The notes below the pieces were generated by a model, which saw only the letters and a program-made list of their open reading frames with translations, was not told the origin of the DNA and ran no database searches. Below, piece by piece: positions 12,514 to 21,618 of a stretch of 64,000 bases of DNA. Positions within the stretch are counted from its first letter, which is position 1, and each line of letters opens with the position of its first letter. The translations under genes were made by a program, and so were the position numbers. Source of the DNA: Devosia sp. ZB163 (GTDB lineage Bacteria > Pseudomonadota > Alphaproteobacteria > Rhizobiales > Devosiaceae); the NCBI RefSeq assembly GCF_028613635.1, contig NZ_JAQRMY010000001.1, positions 167,778-231,777 of the forward strand, written 5' to 3'.

Positions 12514-13622
12514 TCGGTATCCGGCAGCGGCTCGAACGGCACGGTCGGCAGCGTCTGGTACCAGAACGCGACGGACGCGATGTCGTCCTGCAGCGGCAGG
12601 TAGCGCCGGTCCTTCTTCTCGGTGCGCCAGCCCAGCGCCTGAATGGTGACCTTCATGTCGCTCTCGAAGCGGATCGGGTCGCTCAGGTGCCAGCGATACA
12701 TGCCGAAGCGGGTCTGGCTGCGATAGGTCCCGTCGGGGCGCAGCACCTGCGGCAGCCCGGAATACGGGGTCGAGAACTCGCGATAGCGGCTGTCCATGGT
12801 GTCATCGACCACGCCGCCGTCGAAATTGTAGGCGCCGCAGAAATAGTCCTCGGTGCCCGTGCCGCAGATGGTGGGGAAGTCCTTGTCGCCGTCCATGAAG
12901 AACTTGATCTCGCCCTCGCCCCACCAGCCGGCATTGTTGACGCCCCAGGCCATGTAGGTGCCGACATACTGCCCGCGCCCCTTGATGCCGTCGATGATGG
13001 TGTAGTCCGTGCCGAACGGCAGCGGGTTGGTGCGGCGGAACTTGGCGTGGAAATAGGCCGCGTCCTCGGGCACCTCGGTGAGGGTGTAGTTGATCTGGTA
13101 GTAGATGATGCCGAACTCGGTCTTGTCCGTGTTCTCGATCTCGATGCGCGCGGCCTTCCGGAACGGCATCTCCCAGTAGCAGTTGAAGGCGCGGCCAGGG
13201 TTCACGCACACGGCCAGCGAGCTGATCTGGGCGAACTGGCCCCAGCCCGAGCAGAAGAAATCGCCGAGCGGCGCCTCGACCGAGGGGTGCTCCTGCCCGT
13301 CCCACCACATGCGGATGATGAGGCTGCGCCACCTGAGGTTCGCCGTGGTGAGCCAGATCTGCTGGATGGCGCCCATGCCCTCGATATCGGCAATGACGCG
13401 CTTCTCGCCTGGCTCGATCCGGATCGAGGGCGAGACCTTCCAGCCCAGCCCCGAGCCGTCGGGGCCGAGGCCGCGGGCATGCACGGCGCCGGTGCCTTCG
13501 GTGGCCATGCCACCCTTGCCCTTCTCGCCCGTGAAGTTCTCGGGTGAGAGGGAGCGGGTCTTGGCCGGACTCAGCCGGTAGAGGTTGGAGAGGTTGGAGC
13601 CGAGTCCGTTGAAAGAAGCCAT
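12495..13622 (-). CDS. GH172-type (DUF2961) glycoside hydrolase, probable exo-D-arabinofuranosidase
   Basis: 375 residues without a signal peptide, so likely cytoplasmic. DUF2961 features: GMGAIQQIWLT, then WWGEGEIKFFMDGD and GTGTEDYF; the glutamates in GEGE and TEDY are the probable catalytic pair. GH172 members act on furanosides (difructose dianhydride, alpha-D-fructofuranosides and alpha-D-arabinofuranosides). With GH116 and DUF4185 genes in the same locus, exo-alpha-D-arabinofuranosidase is the best guess. Last gene of the LacI-SBP-permease-permease operon. ATG 13622; an open extension beyond it is read-through into the permease gene. Confidence 0.85.
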   Translation of the reverse strand: MASFNGLGSNLSNLYRLSPAKTRSLSPENFTGEKGKGGMATEGTGAVHARGLGPDGSGLGWKVSPSIRIEPGEKRVIADIEGMGAIQQIWLTTANLRWRSLIIRMWWDGQEHPSVEAPLGDFFCSGWGQFAQISSLAVCVNPGRAFNCYWEMPFRKAARIEIENTDKTEFGIIYYQINYTLTEVPEDAAYFHAKFRRTNPLPFGTDYTIIDGIKGRGQYVGTYMAWGVNNAGWWGEGEIKFFMDGDKDFPTICGTGTEDYFCGAYNFDGGVVDDTMDSRYREFSTPYSGLPQVLRPDGTYRSQTRFGMYRWHLSDPIRFESDMKVTIQALGWRTEKKDRRYLPLQDDIASVAFWYQTLPTVPFEPLPDTDYLEVI

Positions 13623-13648
13623 GTTGGTATCCGTTGGAGGTTTTGGCC

Positions 13649-14482
13649 CTAGCCCTTGAGGCCGGACGTCTTGATGGAATCCATGATCTGCCGCTGGAAG
13701 ATCACGAACAGGACGAGCATGGGCACCGCGACGATGGTCGAGGCGGCCATGGTGTAGTTCCAGCTGGCGGCGTACTGGCTCTTGAAGTTGGCAATCGCCA
13801 CCTGCACGACCCAGAGGTTCGGGTCCGAGGCGACCGTCAGCGGCCACAGGAAGCTGTTCCAGTTGGCGAGGAAGAACAGGATCGCCAGCGCCGCGATGAT
13901 CGGCCGGCTCAGCGGCAGGATCACGCTGGTATAGATCTTCCAGTAGCCCGCCCCGTCGATCACCGCCGCCTCCTCGAGCTCGCGCGGCAGCGACAGGTAG
14001 TACTGCCGGAGGAGGAAGATGCCGAAGGCGTTGAAGATCGCCGGGATGATCAGCCCGCCATAGGAATTGAGCATCCCCATCGTGCGCACGAGGATGAAGA
14101 GCGGCACGATGATCACCGGCAGCGACACGAGGAAGGTCGAGAACATGGTGAGGAACAGCGCCTCGCGCCCCGGAAAGCGCAGCCGTGCCAGGGCATAGCC
14201 CGCCATCGTGTGGAAGAAGAGCGCCACGGCGGTGATCACCGCCGAAATGAAGAACGTGTTGAGGATGTACCGCCAGAACGGCACCTCGGTCAGCACGTAG
14301 ACGAAGTTGTCGAGCGTGGGCTTGGCTGGAATGAGGTTGGACTTGAAAACCTCGGTCGGCGCCTTGAAGGCGATCGACAGCATGTAGAGCAGCGGGAAGA
14401 TCGCCATGATTGCGAGCACCGCCGTCACCAGCATCCAGGTGAGCCGGACGATATTGGCCTGCGAGCGGGAGAGGTTACTCAT
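13649..14482 (-). CDS. Carbohydrate ABC transporter permease (MalG type)
   Basis: 277 residues, six membrane segments, with the EAA loop ELEEAAVIDGAGYWKIY that docks the ATPase. This is the MalG/UgpE-like second permease of a CUT1 importer. ATG 14482 is preferred because the extra residues upstream derive from repeat sequence. It partners the MalF-type permease (14579-15517) and the SBP (15703-17040). The operon has no ATPase of its own; the one at 24189 is the nearest. Confidence 0.93.
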   Translation of the reverse strand: MSNLSRSQANIVRLTWMLVTAVLAIMAIFPLLYMLSIAFKAPTEVFKSNLIPAKPTLDNFVYVLTEVPFWRYILNTFFISAVITAVALFFHTMAGYALARLRFPGREALFLTMFSTFLVSLPVIIVPLFILVRTMGMLNSYGGLIIPAIFNAFGIFLLRQYYLSLPRELEEAAVIDGAGYWKIYTSVILPLSRPIIAALAILFFLANWNSFLWPLTVASDPNLWVVQVAIANFKSQYAASWNYTMAASTIVAVPMLVLFVIFQRQIMDSIKTSGLKG

Positions 14483-14515
14483 CGAGACGCTCCCGGGCCG
14501 GCGGTCGGGTCTGCT

Positions 14516-14558
14516 CCCCACCCCCGGCTCCTCCCCTCAAGGGGGATGGGGGCCATCG
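14516..14558. repeat. GC-rich palindromic repeat, partial copy 2
   Basis: A single arm (CTCCCCTCAAGGGGGATGGGG with C-rich flank) of the repeat family seen at 9151. It occupies the 96-bp gap between the two permease genes of one operon, where such hairpins can modulate mRNA stability. Confidence 0.7.
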
Positions 14559-14578
14559 GCCGCGGCGTCAGAACAAAA

Positions 14579-15517
14579 TCACTCATAGTCGAACCTCCCG
14601 CCCTTGGTGACCACGAAGAAGAACACCGTGATGACCATGAGCAGCACCACCAGCAGGGCCGCGAGCGCCGCCGCGTAGCCGAAGGCCGAGTACTGGAAGG
14701 CCTGCGCGTAGATGTAGCTGATGAGCAGCGCCGTCGAGTTGGCCGGCCCGCCGCGCGTCATGACGTAGATGAGGTCGAAGGCCTGCGCCCCGGTGACGGC
14801 CGCCACCGACGAGGTGAGCAGCACGAAAAAGCTCGTCGGCCGCAGCAGCGGCAGGGTGATCGAGAAGAAGCTCTGGGTCGAGCTCGCCCCATCGATGCGC
14901 GCCGCCTCGTAGAGCTCGCGTGGAATGTCCTGCAGACCGCCCAGAAAGATCAGCATGTAGAACCCCATGAGGAACCACACGGCGGCGAGCGTGACGGTGA
15001 AGAGCGCGATGTTGGGATCGCCGAGGAACGAGATGCCCCCCAGCCCGATCGAGGCGGCAAAGCGGGTCAGGACGCCCAGCTTGTCGACCACCATCAACTG
15101 CCAGACCAGCGCCACGACGACGAGGCTGACCATCTGCGGCGCAAAGAACATCGAGCGCATGACGGTGTTGAACTTGCTCGTCCGCTGGACGAGGAGCGCG
15201 AGGCCGAGGCCCATCACATAGAGCAGCGGCACCAGCATCACCATGAAGCGCACCGTCACGCCCAGCGACTGCCAGAACAGCGGATCATTCCACATGCGGA
15301 TATAGTTGGCCGCCCCGACGAACCTGAAGCCGCCGAAGCCATCGACCTCGAACACCGAGATGCCGAGGGCGAGCACCATGGGCAGGCCGATGAACAGCAT
15401 CAGCCCGATGGCGTCCGGAGCGACGAACAGGTAGCCGGCGATCGCCTCGCGTTGCCGCGTGGTGAGCCGGAAGGCGGCGGGCTTGGCGCCCGCCACCGAA
15501 GTTGCAACGTTGGTCAC
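14579..15517 (-). CDS. Carbohydrate ABC transporter permease (MalF type)
   Basis: 312 residues, six membrane segments, EAA loop ELYEAARIDGASSTQSFFSI. CUT1 first permease. No ATG fits the family N-terminus; the GTG at 15517 (VTNVATSVAG) is chosen. Longer open sequence upstream crosses a palindromic repeat and is not coding. Part of the operon LacI - SBP - this gene - MalG-type permease - GH172. Confidence 0.9.
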   Translation of the reverse strand: MTNVATSVAGAKPAAFRLTTRQREAIAGYLFVAPDAIGLMLFIGLPMVLALGISVFEVDGFGGFRFVGAANYIRMWNDPLFWQSLGVTVRFMVMLVPLLYVMGLGLALLVQRTSKFNTVMRSMFFAPQMVSLVVVALVWQLMVVDKLGVLTRFAASIGLGGISFLGDPNIALFTVTLAAVWFLMGFYMLIFLGGLQDIPRELYEAARIDGASSTQSFFSITLPLLRPTSFFVLLTSSVAAVTGAQAFDLIYVMTRGGPANSTALLISYIYAQAFQYSAFGYAAALAALLVVLLMVITVFFFVVTKGGRFDYE

Positions 15518-15544
15518 TGCTTGTTCCCAATGCTCTGGTCTGTG

Positions 15545-15653
15545 CTCCCCTCCCCCTTGAGGGGAGGGGCGGGGGGTGGGGGTCGCGAGGTGGGCTCGGT
15601 GCCGACTGCACCACCCCCTCCCTCGATCCCTCCCCTCAAGGGGGAGGGAGGCG
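15545..15653. repeat. GC-rich two-arm palindromic repeat, copy 3
   Basis: A complete mosaic (CTCCCCTCCCCCTTGAGGGG ... CCCTCCCTCGATCCC ... GGGGGAGGGAGG) in the 185-bp gap between the SBP and permease genes. Placement just downstream of an SBP gene fits a role in raising SBP expression over permease. Confidence 0.85.
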
Positions 15654-15702
15654 ATGTGGAACTGTCCTGCTCCACCGACCGACCCCCGATTGGCGACGTT
15701 CC

Positions 15703-17040
15703 CTAGAGGATCGGCGCGCCCGCATAGGACTCGAGGAACGCATCGAGCTGCTGGCTCGCGGCGGTTGCCGTGGCCTGCGGGTCGGCGCCGCCCAGCTGGG
15801 TCGCCTGGATGGCGTCGGAGATGATCTTGTAGACCTCCGGCGGCACGCGCGGCTCGGCGCGGGTACCGGGATGGATGTCCTTCGAAAAGATCCCCATCTT
15901 GCCCTTGTTGAAGGCCTCGCCGCCGGCCGTGAGCGCCGAGTTGCGCGGCGGCATGTCGGACTTGGCCACCGTGCACCAGTCGACGACGCGCTGGACCGAA
16001 TCGGGCGCCATCGAGGCCAGCGCCCAGGCGATGAACTTCGCCGCCGCTTCCGGATTCTTGCCCTTGGCATTGGCAACGAACGCCCAGCCACCACCCACGG
16101 TGACGTACTTGCCGCCAGTGGGAACCGGGAGCTTGAAGATGCCGTAGGGGACGTCCGGGGCGTTGTTGTCCATCGCCGAGATGCCCCAGATGCCGACGTT
16201 CTGCATGGCGCAGTAGCCGGAGCCGAGGTTGGCGACGATGTCACCGCCACCGCCACCCAGCATCTGGCGCGGCGCCGCGCCCGAGTTGACCGCTTCCTGC
16301 CACAGCTTCAGCGCCGCGACCGTCGCCGGCGAGTCGAAGGCCGACTTGCCGTCGGCGGTCTGGAACTCGCCGCCGCCCTGCCACATGAACGGATACCAGG
16401 TAAAGTTCTGGTAGTAGCCCGGGTTGGTCTCGAACAGCACGCCGTAGCGCTCGGCCGTGGTCAGCTTCTTGCCCACTTCGAGCAGCTGGTCCCAGGTCTG
16501 GGGCACGTCGTTCTCGTTGAGGCCGGCATCCTCGAAAGCCTTGACCGAGTAGTAGAAGGCCATCGGCTCGACTTCCATCGGCACGCCGAAGATCTTGCCG
16601 TCCACCATGCGGTTGGCGATCACGCTCTCGGGGAAATCGGCGCGCGCCGCTTCCTCGATCGAGGGCGTCAGGTCGTGCAGCACGCCGCCATTGTAGTAGC
16701 GCAGGAAGTCGCCGGGCGAGATGATGAAGATGTCCGGCCCCTGGCCCGAGGCGAACGAGGTCGCAAGCTTGGTGCCGGAGATGTATTCCGAGCCGACGAC
16801 ATACTCGAGCTTGACCTGGTCGGGCTGGGCCGCGTTCCAGTCATTGACCATCTTCACGAACCACTCGACCTGCGGCTTCACCTCGCCGTCGGGCGCGTAG
16901 AACTGCCAGAAGCTGAGCGCATTGTCCTGGCCGAACGCCTTGCCCACGAGGGGCATGGTGAGGCCGGCGGCGGCAAGCGCGGTGCCGCCCTTGAGGATAG
17001 ACCGACGGGACCATCCCGCGGGCATGTTGGACTTGATCAT
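15703..17040 (-). CDS. Carbohydrate ABC transporter solute-binding protein (family 1), Tat-exported
   Basis: 445 residues. The N-terminus has a twin-arginine signal (SRRSILKGGTALAAAGL), unusual among CUT1 SBPs and meaning export in folded form. The mature part is a two-lobed type II SBP (FASGQGPDIFIISPGDFLRY). GGAGGAGAC lies just before the ATG. It feeds the two permeases downstream. From context the ligand is probably a furanosyl oligosaccharide; this is inference. Confidence 0.9.
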   Translation of the reverse strand: MIKSNMPAGWSRRSILKGGTALAAAGLTMPLVGKAFGQDNALSFWQFYAPDGEVKPQVEWFVKMVNDWNAAQPDQVKLEYVVGSEYISGTKLATSFASGQGPDIFIISPGDFLRYYNGGVLHDLTPSIEEAARADFPESVIANRMVDGKIFGVPMEVEPMAFYYSVKAFEDAGLNENDVPQTWDQLLEVGKKLTTAERYGVLFETNPGYYQNFTWYPFMWQGGGEFQTADGKSAFDSPATVAALKLWQEAVNSGAAPRQMLGGGGGDIVANLGSGYCAMQNVGIWGISAMDNNAPDVPYGIFKLPVPTGGKYVTVGGGWAFVANAKGKNPEAAAKFIAWALASMAPDSVQRVVDWCTVAKSDMPPRNSALTAGGEAFNKGKMGIFSKDIHPGTRAEPRVPPEVYKIISDAIQATQLGGADPQATATAASQQLDAFLESYAGAPIL

Positions 17041-17123
17041 AGTCTCCTCCCATGGAGCTTTCGCATTTGTCCTCGCGCGGCCACCTCCCCCGAAACGGCC
17101 GCGAGTTGGTCTTGTTGTCCGCC

Positions 17124-18131
17124 CTATGCGGACTCGAAGACCTGCAGCGCACAGGGGATGACCTCCGTGCGCGGTGGCCCCTCGAACGTTCCTTCGATCC
17201 GTTCGAGCAGCATCTGGGTGGCACGTCGTGCGAGCGCCCCAGGGTTTTCGCCGGCCCGCGTCAGCTTGGGCCGGACGAATTCGAGTTGTGGAAGGTCGCC
17301 GAAGATGGCGACGGCGATATCGTCGGGCACCTTGATGCCGAGGTCGTGGAACGCCGCGAGCGCGCCCGTCGCCATCAGGTAGTTGCCGATGAACACCGCT
17401 GTCGGCTTGTTCGCGCCGGTGAGGCCCGAAATCCACTCGACCGCCTCGCGGCCCGAGGCCGGCAGGTAGGTGCCCTGGTAGCGTTGCGTCAGGCGGTCGA
17501 AGGCGATGCCATGGTCGGCCAGCGCCTTTTCGAAGCCCTCGGCGCGTGACATGGCGGACTCGAAATTGGCCGGGCCGGTGACCTGCACAACCCGCTTGTG
17601 GCCGCGTTGGGCAAGGTGCTTGCCCACCATGTAGCCGCCGCCGAAATCGTCGATGTGAACACTGTCGACGACGCGGTTGGTCAGCTGCCCGATGAACACT
17701 GCCGGCGTATCGAGCTTGGCCAGCTCCTCGTTGATGCCGTGCAGCGCGAAATCGCCGACGAGCAGCCCGTCGACGCCCTTGCGGGTCAGCTGCCGCAGGT
17801 AGTCGCGGCCGTGGACCTGCCAGTTCCCGCCGGGAACGTCGGTATTGTAGATGAGCGCGTCGAGCCCGGCTTCCTCGAGCGCCGCCTGCGCCGCCTTCAC
17901 CATCTCGGTGTAGAACGGGTTGCCGATATCGGGGATCAGCACCGCCACCATGTTGGTGCGCCCCGTGCGCAGGCTCTTGGCCGCCGGATTGGGCGTGTAG
18001 CCGAGCTCGTCGATCGCCGCGAGCACCCGCTCGCGCAGCGGCTTGGACACCCGGTCGGCATGGTTGAGGACATGCGAAACCGTCGTCCGCGACACCCCTG
18101 CCCGCTCGGCAACTTTCGAGATCGTGCTCAT
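17124..18131 (-). CDS. LacI-family transcriptional regulator
   Basis: 335 residues: LacI helix-turn-helix at 1-50 (STISKVAERAGVSRTTVSHVLNH... hinge NPAAKSLRTGRT), then a ribose-binding-protein-like effector domain. It sits at the head of the minus-strand sugar operon and is divergent from the plus-strand one; the 290-bp region between contains a dense dyad cluster. It most likely represses both operons until a sugar binds. ATG 18131 is the standard LacI start; upstream extension lacks family similarity. Confidence 0.93.
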   Translation of the reverse strand: MSTISKVAERAGVSRTTVSHVLNHADRVSKPLRERVLAAIDELGYTPNPAAKSLRTGRTNMVAVLIPDIGNPFYTEMVKAAQAALEEAGLDALIYNTDVPGGNWQVHGRDYLRQLTRKGVDGLLVGDFALHGINEELAKLDTPAVFIGQLTNRVVDSVHIDDFGGGYMVGKHLAQRGHKRVVQVTGPANFESAMSRAEGFEKALADHGIAFDRLTQRYQGTYLPASGREAVEWISGLTGANKPTAVFIGNYLMATGALAAFHDLGIKVPDDIAVAIFGDLPQLEFVRPKLTRAGENPGALARRATQMLLERIEGTFEGPPRTEVIPCALQVFESA

Positions 18132-18162
18132 GGCGGCAACGGCTAGCACCAAACGAAAGGCG

Positions 18163-18205
18163 CATGCAAATGGATTTGTGAATGCATTTGCAGATCCATT
18201 CACAG
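18163..18205. promoter_or_regulatory. Clustered LacI-type operator dyads
   Basis: Three related near-palindromes lie edge to edge: CAAATGGATTTG (18167-18178), GTGAATGCATTTGC (18178-18191) and GCAGATCCATTCAC (18190-18203). GTGAATG (18178-18184) and CATTCAC (18197-18203) are also an exact inverted repeat, as are GCAAATG and CATTTGC. AT-rich against its surroundings and placed between the two divergent operons, this is the likely site of the LacI regulator at 17124. The remainder of the gap, to 18421, shows no other clear signal apart from a TATAAC at about 18257. Confidence 0.6.
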
Positions 18206-18421
18206 CTGCTAGGGTTTGCCCTGCCAGAAGACGGAGCTCACTCCGCGGCGGAGGAAATATAACCCAACGCATTTAATGGCTTAGTGAAACAGCGCCCCGA
18301 TTCCGTTGCCCTTGAGGGGATGCGGTGGCGGGGTTGAGAACGATGTTTTCAAGCGGGCGCGGAAAACCGCGATCCCGAGCCCGGCGGAGCTTTGTCCACA
18401 GCCGGGCAAGAGGAGGGAACC

Positions 18422-19675
18422 ATGAAGAAACTACTGGCAGCGCTGCTGCTGACTGCGAGCCTCGTCTCGCCTGCCCTCGCGCAGTCCGACGAGGCCGGCA
18501 AGCTGCGGCTGATGACCTTCGGCGGCGAGGCGCAGCTCAAATCCACCCAGGACGCGGTGGCCCGCTTCAACCAGAAGTATCCCAATGTCGAGGTCGAGAT
18601 CGGCGTCGATCCGATCAGCGGCGGCTGGGGCGATTTCGTCTCGCGCGTGCTGCAGCAGTACAATGCCGGCGAGCAGTACGACGTCTACCACACGGCGGTC
18701 GAGACGCTGCAGAGCTTCGCCGCGCGCGACCTGTTCGTGCCCCTCGACGACTACATCGCCGCAGGCGACTTCTCGGACTTCGACCCCAAGCTCTTCGACC
18801 TGACCAAGTACAAGGGGAAGACCTATTTCATCCCCTCGACCTGGAACAACATCATGGTCAACTACAACCGCGCCTTGTTCGCAGAGGCCGGTATCGAGAC
18901 GCCCAGCAAGACCTGGACTTGGGATGAGTTCGCCGCGGTCGCCGAAAAGCTGACCAAGCGCGACGCCAACGGCAACGTCACCCAGTTCGGCTACGAGGTC
19001 CCCAACTTCTTCTTCGGCCTGATGCCGTGGTTTCTCTCCAATGGCACCTCGCCGGTGACGGCGGACTGGTCGGCCTCCAACATGACCGATCCCAAGGTCG
19101 CCGAGACCCTGCAGTATCTCTACGACCTCATCCACACCAAGAAGGTCTCGCCGGTGCCGGGTCAGGAGGGCATCGAGAACCAGTTCTTCGCCGGCCAGAT
19201 CGCCATGATCTCGCGCGGCCACTGGATCGTGCAGAATGCCATTTCGTCCAAGCTCGACATGGATATCGCGGTGCAGCCGGGCAAGCTGAGCAACGACACC
19301 GTCATCGGCTTCGGCGCCTATGGTATCTCGGCCAAGGCGCAGAACGTGAAGCTCGCCGAAGCACTGGTCACCGAGCTCCTGAGCTACGAGACGCAGGTCG
19401 CCGAAGGCGATCTCGGTGGCGCCGTGCCGGGCCGCAAGTCGGCGGCCGAGACCGAGAACTTCCTCAAGTTCCCGCCATCGGCGCCCCTCTACTACGAGAC
19501 GCTGCCGACCACCCATGCTGTGCCGTCGCCGGCCAACTTCCAGGAAGTGGACCAGATATTCATGCGCTACTTCCAGGCCGTCATGGCCAACGAGATGACC
19601 ATCCCTGATGCCGTCGCCAAGGCGGACCAGGAACTGACCCGCTCGTTCGAGCGCATCAAGCGCGTCACCCAGTAG
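18422..19675 (+). CDS. Carbohydrate ABC transporter solute-binding protein (family 1)
   Basis: 417 residues. Sec signal MKKLLAALLLTASLVSPALA. Type II SBP of the CUT1 class (RLMTFGGEAQLKSTQDAVAR; later NNIMVNYNRALFAEAGIETP). Strong AGAGGAGGGAACC before the ATG. First gene of the plus-strand operon SBP - permease - permease - GH116 - ATPase - DUF4185. It is not a close duplicate of the SBP at 15703: lengths differ, and one is Tat and the other Sec exported, so the two importers probably prefer different glycans. Confidence 0.93.
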   Translation: MKKLLAALLLTASLVSPALAQSDEAGKLRLMTFGGEAQLKSTQDAVARFNQKYPNVEVEIGVDPISGGWGDFVSRVLQQYNAGEQYDVYHTAVETLQSFAARDLFVPLDDYIAAGDFSDFDPKLFDLTKYKGKTYFIPSTWNNIMVNYNRALFAEAGIETPSKTWTWDEFAAVAEKLTKRDANGNVTQFGYEVPNFFFGLMPWFLSNGTSPVTADWSASNMTDPKVAETLQYLYDLIHTKKVSPVPGQEGIENQFFAGQIAMISRGHWIVQNAISSKLDMDIAVQPGKLSNDTVIGFGAYGISAKAQNVKLAEALVTELLSYETQVAEGDLGGAVPGRKSAAETENFLKFPPSAPLYYETLPTTHAVPSPANFQEVDQIFMRYFQAVMANEMTIPDAVAKADQELTRSFERIKRVTQ

Positions 19676-19690
19676 TCCTCCCCCGGACTG

Positions 19691-19716
19691 CCCGCGTCGG
19701 ACCTGTCCGGCGCGGG
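19691..19716 (+). terminator. Intra-operon hairpin after SBP gene
   Basis: CCCGCGTCGGAC pairs with GTCCGGCGCGGG (one wobble) 15 bases after the SBP stop, with no T run. This is typical of a partial terminator or 3'-end stabiliser that keeps SBP mRNA more abundant than permease mRNA. Confidence 0.45.
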
Positions 19717-19747
19717 CACTTGGTTTGCACTAGCGAGAAGCCTGCCG

Positions 19748-20755
19748 ATGCACGCGTCCGACCCATCCCGGCTGGGGCCATCCCCGCCCTCCGCCCCTCC
19801 TCACAAGGAAGCCCATGGCATCGCCGCCTCGGCTCCTGCGGCGATCAGCCGAGGGCGTGCCCCGGCGCGGCGACTGTCCGACCTCCGCAAGGCGCAGATG
19901 CGGGCGGGCTACGTCTTCGTCCTGCCGTCCATCGTCCTCTACGCCGCCTTCGTGCTGGCGCCCGTCGCCATCACCATCATCCTCAGCTTCACCTATTACG
20001 ACATCAGCTTCGGCGCCGATTGGGTGGGCTTCGAGAACTACGTGCGCTTCCTCACCGAGCCGCGCTCGCTCGAGATCTTCTGGAACACGCTGCGCTTCGC
20101 CTTCCTCGCGGTCACCTTCAACGTCGCGGTCGGCCTGATCCTGGCGCTGGCGCTGAACCGGGCGATGCCGAAGTTCCTGCTCTACTTCTTCCGCCTCGCC
20201 TTCTTCCTGCCGGTGATCATCTCGGCGGCGTTCGTGGCGGTGGTGTGGAGCTATTTCTACAGCTTCGATTTCGGCGTCCTGAACTACTACCTGCAGCAGA
20301 TCGGCATCCCGGCCGTGCCGTGGCTGTCGTCGTCCAGGTTCGCCATGACCTCGATCGTCATCATGGACGTGTGGAAGAACACCGGCTTCTTCATGATCAT
20401 CCTGATCGCCGCGCTGCAGGGCGTGCCGAAGCCCATCATGGATGCCGCCTCGATGGATGGCGCCTCGCCCTGGCGCCGGTTCAGCCGCATCACGCTGCCG
20501 TTCATTTCGCCGGTTCTGTTCTTCTGCATCGTCTTCGCCTCGATCGGCGCGCTGCAGGTGTTCGAGTCGATCATGATCCTCACCGGCGGCGGCCCCGGGG
20601 ACTCCACCCGCTCGCTGTCGATCTACCTCGTCGACGAGGCCTTCGGCAGCTTCGAGCTCGGCTACGCCGCCGCCGTCAGCGTCATCATGATGATCCTCGT
20701 CCTCATCATCACCATCATCCAGATCGTCGGCTCGCGCCGCTGGGTGCGGGAGTAG
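19748..20755 (+). CDS. Carbohydrate ABC transporter permease (MalF type)
   Basis: 335 residues. About 55 polar residues precede the first membrane segment (YVFVLPSIVLYAAFVLAPVA); six segments in all. EAA loop PIMDAASMDGASPWRRFSRI. The long Pro/Ala/Arg-rich N-terminus is atypical, so an internal start near residue 50 (MRAGYVFVLP) is possible. It forms a CUT1 pair with the next gene, 5 bases on. Confidence 0.9.
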   Translation: MHASDPSRLGPSPPSAPPHKEAHGIAASAPAAISRGRAPARRLSDLRKAQMRAGYVFVLPSIVLYAAFVLAPVAITIILSFTYYDISFGADWVGFENYVRFLTEPRSLEIFWNTLRFAFLAVTFNVAVGLILALALNRAMPKFLLYFFRLAFFLPVIISAAFVAVVWSYFYSFDFGVLNYYLQQIGIPAVPWLSSSRFAMTSIVIMDVWKNTGFFMIILIAALQGVPKPIMDAASMDGASPWRRFSRITLPFISPVLFFCIVFASIGALQVFESIMILTGGGPGDSTRSLSIYLVDEAFGSFELGYAAAVSVIMMILVLIITIIQIVGSRRWVRE

Positions 20756-20760
20756 CCGCC

Positions 20761-21615
20761 ATGCAAACCAGATCCATGCAGACGCGCGAAGCCAGGAAGT
20801 GGGTCGATCGCGCCATCATCGCGGTGCTGCTGCTGATGGGCATCGCGATGCTGATGCCCTTCTTCTGGCTGTTCTCGATGTCGTTCCGGCCGGCGGCCGA
20901 AGCCTACAAGATGCCGCCGAGCTTCTTTCCGCCCAGCTTCGACCTCACCAACTACCAGACGGTGCTCGACTCCTCGGTGCCCTTCCTCAGGATCTACTGG
21001 AACAGCCTTTACGTCGCGGTGCTGGTGACCATCGGCCAGCTCGTCACCTGCACGCTCGCCGCCTTCGCCTATGCGCGGCTGCGGTTTCCCGGACGCGACA
21101 GCCTGTTCTTCGTCATGCTGATCGGGCTGATGTTCCCGGCGCAGGTGACGATCCTGCCGATCTATCTCGGCTACGCCAAGCTCGGGCTGCTCAACAACCC
21201 ACTCGGCCTCGTGCTGATGGGGCTCACCTCGAGCTTCGGCGTGTTCATGCTGCGCCAGTTCCTGCGCAGCCAGCCCAAGGAACTCGAGGAAGCGGCGCTG
21301 ATGGATGGCGCCGGCTACTTCAAGATCTTCTGGCGCATCTCGCTGCCGCAACTGAGCCCGGCGCTCGGCGCGCTCGCCATCATCACCTTCACCGGGGCGT
21401 GGAACTCCTACTTCCAGCCGCGCGCGCTGATCGAGTCGCAGGCGTCGATGACCCTGCCGATCGCGATGGACCTGCTGCGCGGCTACATGAGCCAGGGCAA
21501 CCTGTCGGTCGTCATGGCCGCCATGAGCATGGCCATCCTCCCCGTCGTCCTGCTTTTCCTCGTCGCCCAGAGAATGGTGATCGAGGGCGTCACTTTCTCG
21601 GGCATCCGGGCCTGA
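20761..21615 (+). CDS. Carbohydrate ABC transporter permease (MalG type)
   Basis: 284 residues, six membrane segments, EAA loop ELEEAALMDGAGYFKIFWRI. ATG 20761 follows the previous stop by 5 bases; a second in-frame ATG lies 5 codons in. Partner of the MalF-type permease at 19748. Together with the SBP at 18422 and the ATPase at 24189 it forms a complete importer. Confidence 0.93.
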   Translation: MQTRSMQTREARKWVDRAIIAVLLLMGIAMLMPFFWLFSMSFRPAAEAYKMPPSFFPPSFDLTNYQTVLDSSVPFLRIYWNSLYVAVLVTIGQLVTCTLAAFAYARLRFPGRDSLFFVMLIGLMFPAQVTILPIYLGYAKLGLLNNPLGLVLMGLTSSFGVFMLRQFLRSQPKELEEAALMDGAGYFKIFWRISLPQLSPALGALAIITFTGAWNSYFQPRALIESQASMTLPIAMDLLRGYMSQGNLSVVMAAMSMAILPVVLLFLVAQRMVIEGVTFSGIRA

Positions 21616-21618
21616 CCA

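Noticed and set aside
12495-13847. Extension of the GH172 protein by 75 residues to 13847
   Set aside because: The extra residues are the permease gene read in another frame; family similarity and spacing place the start at ATG 13622.
15703-18165. A single very long protein fusing a regulator-like stretch to the SBP
   Set aside because: The upstream 370 codons are the LacI gene read in another frame. The SBP has its own ATG at 17040 with GGAGGAG and a Tat signal.
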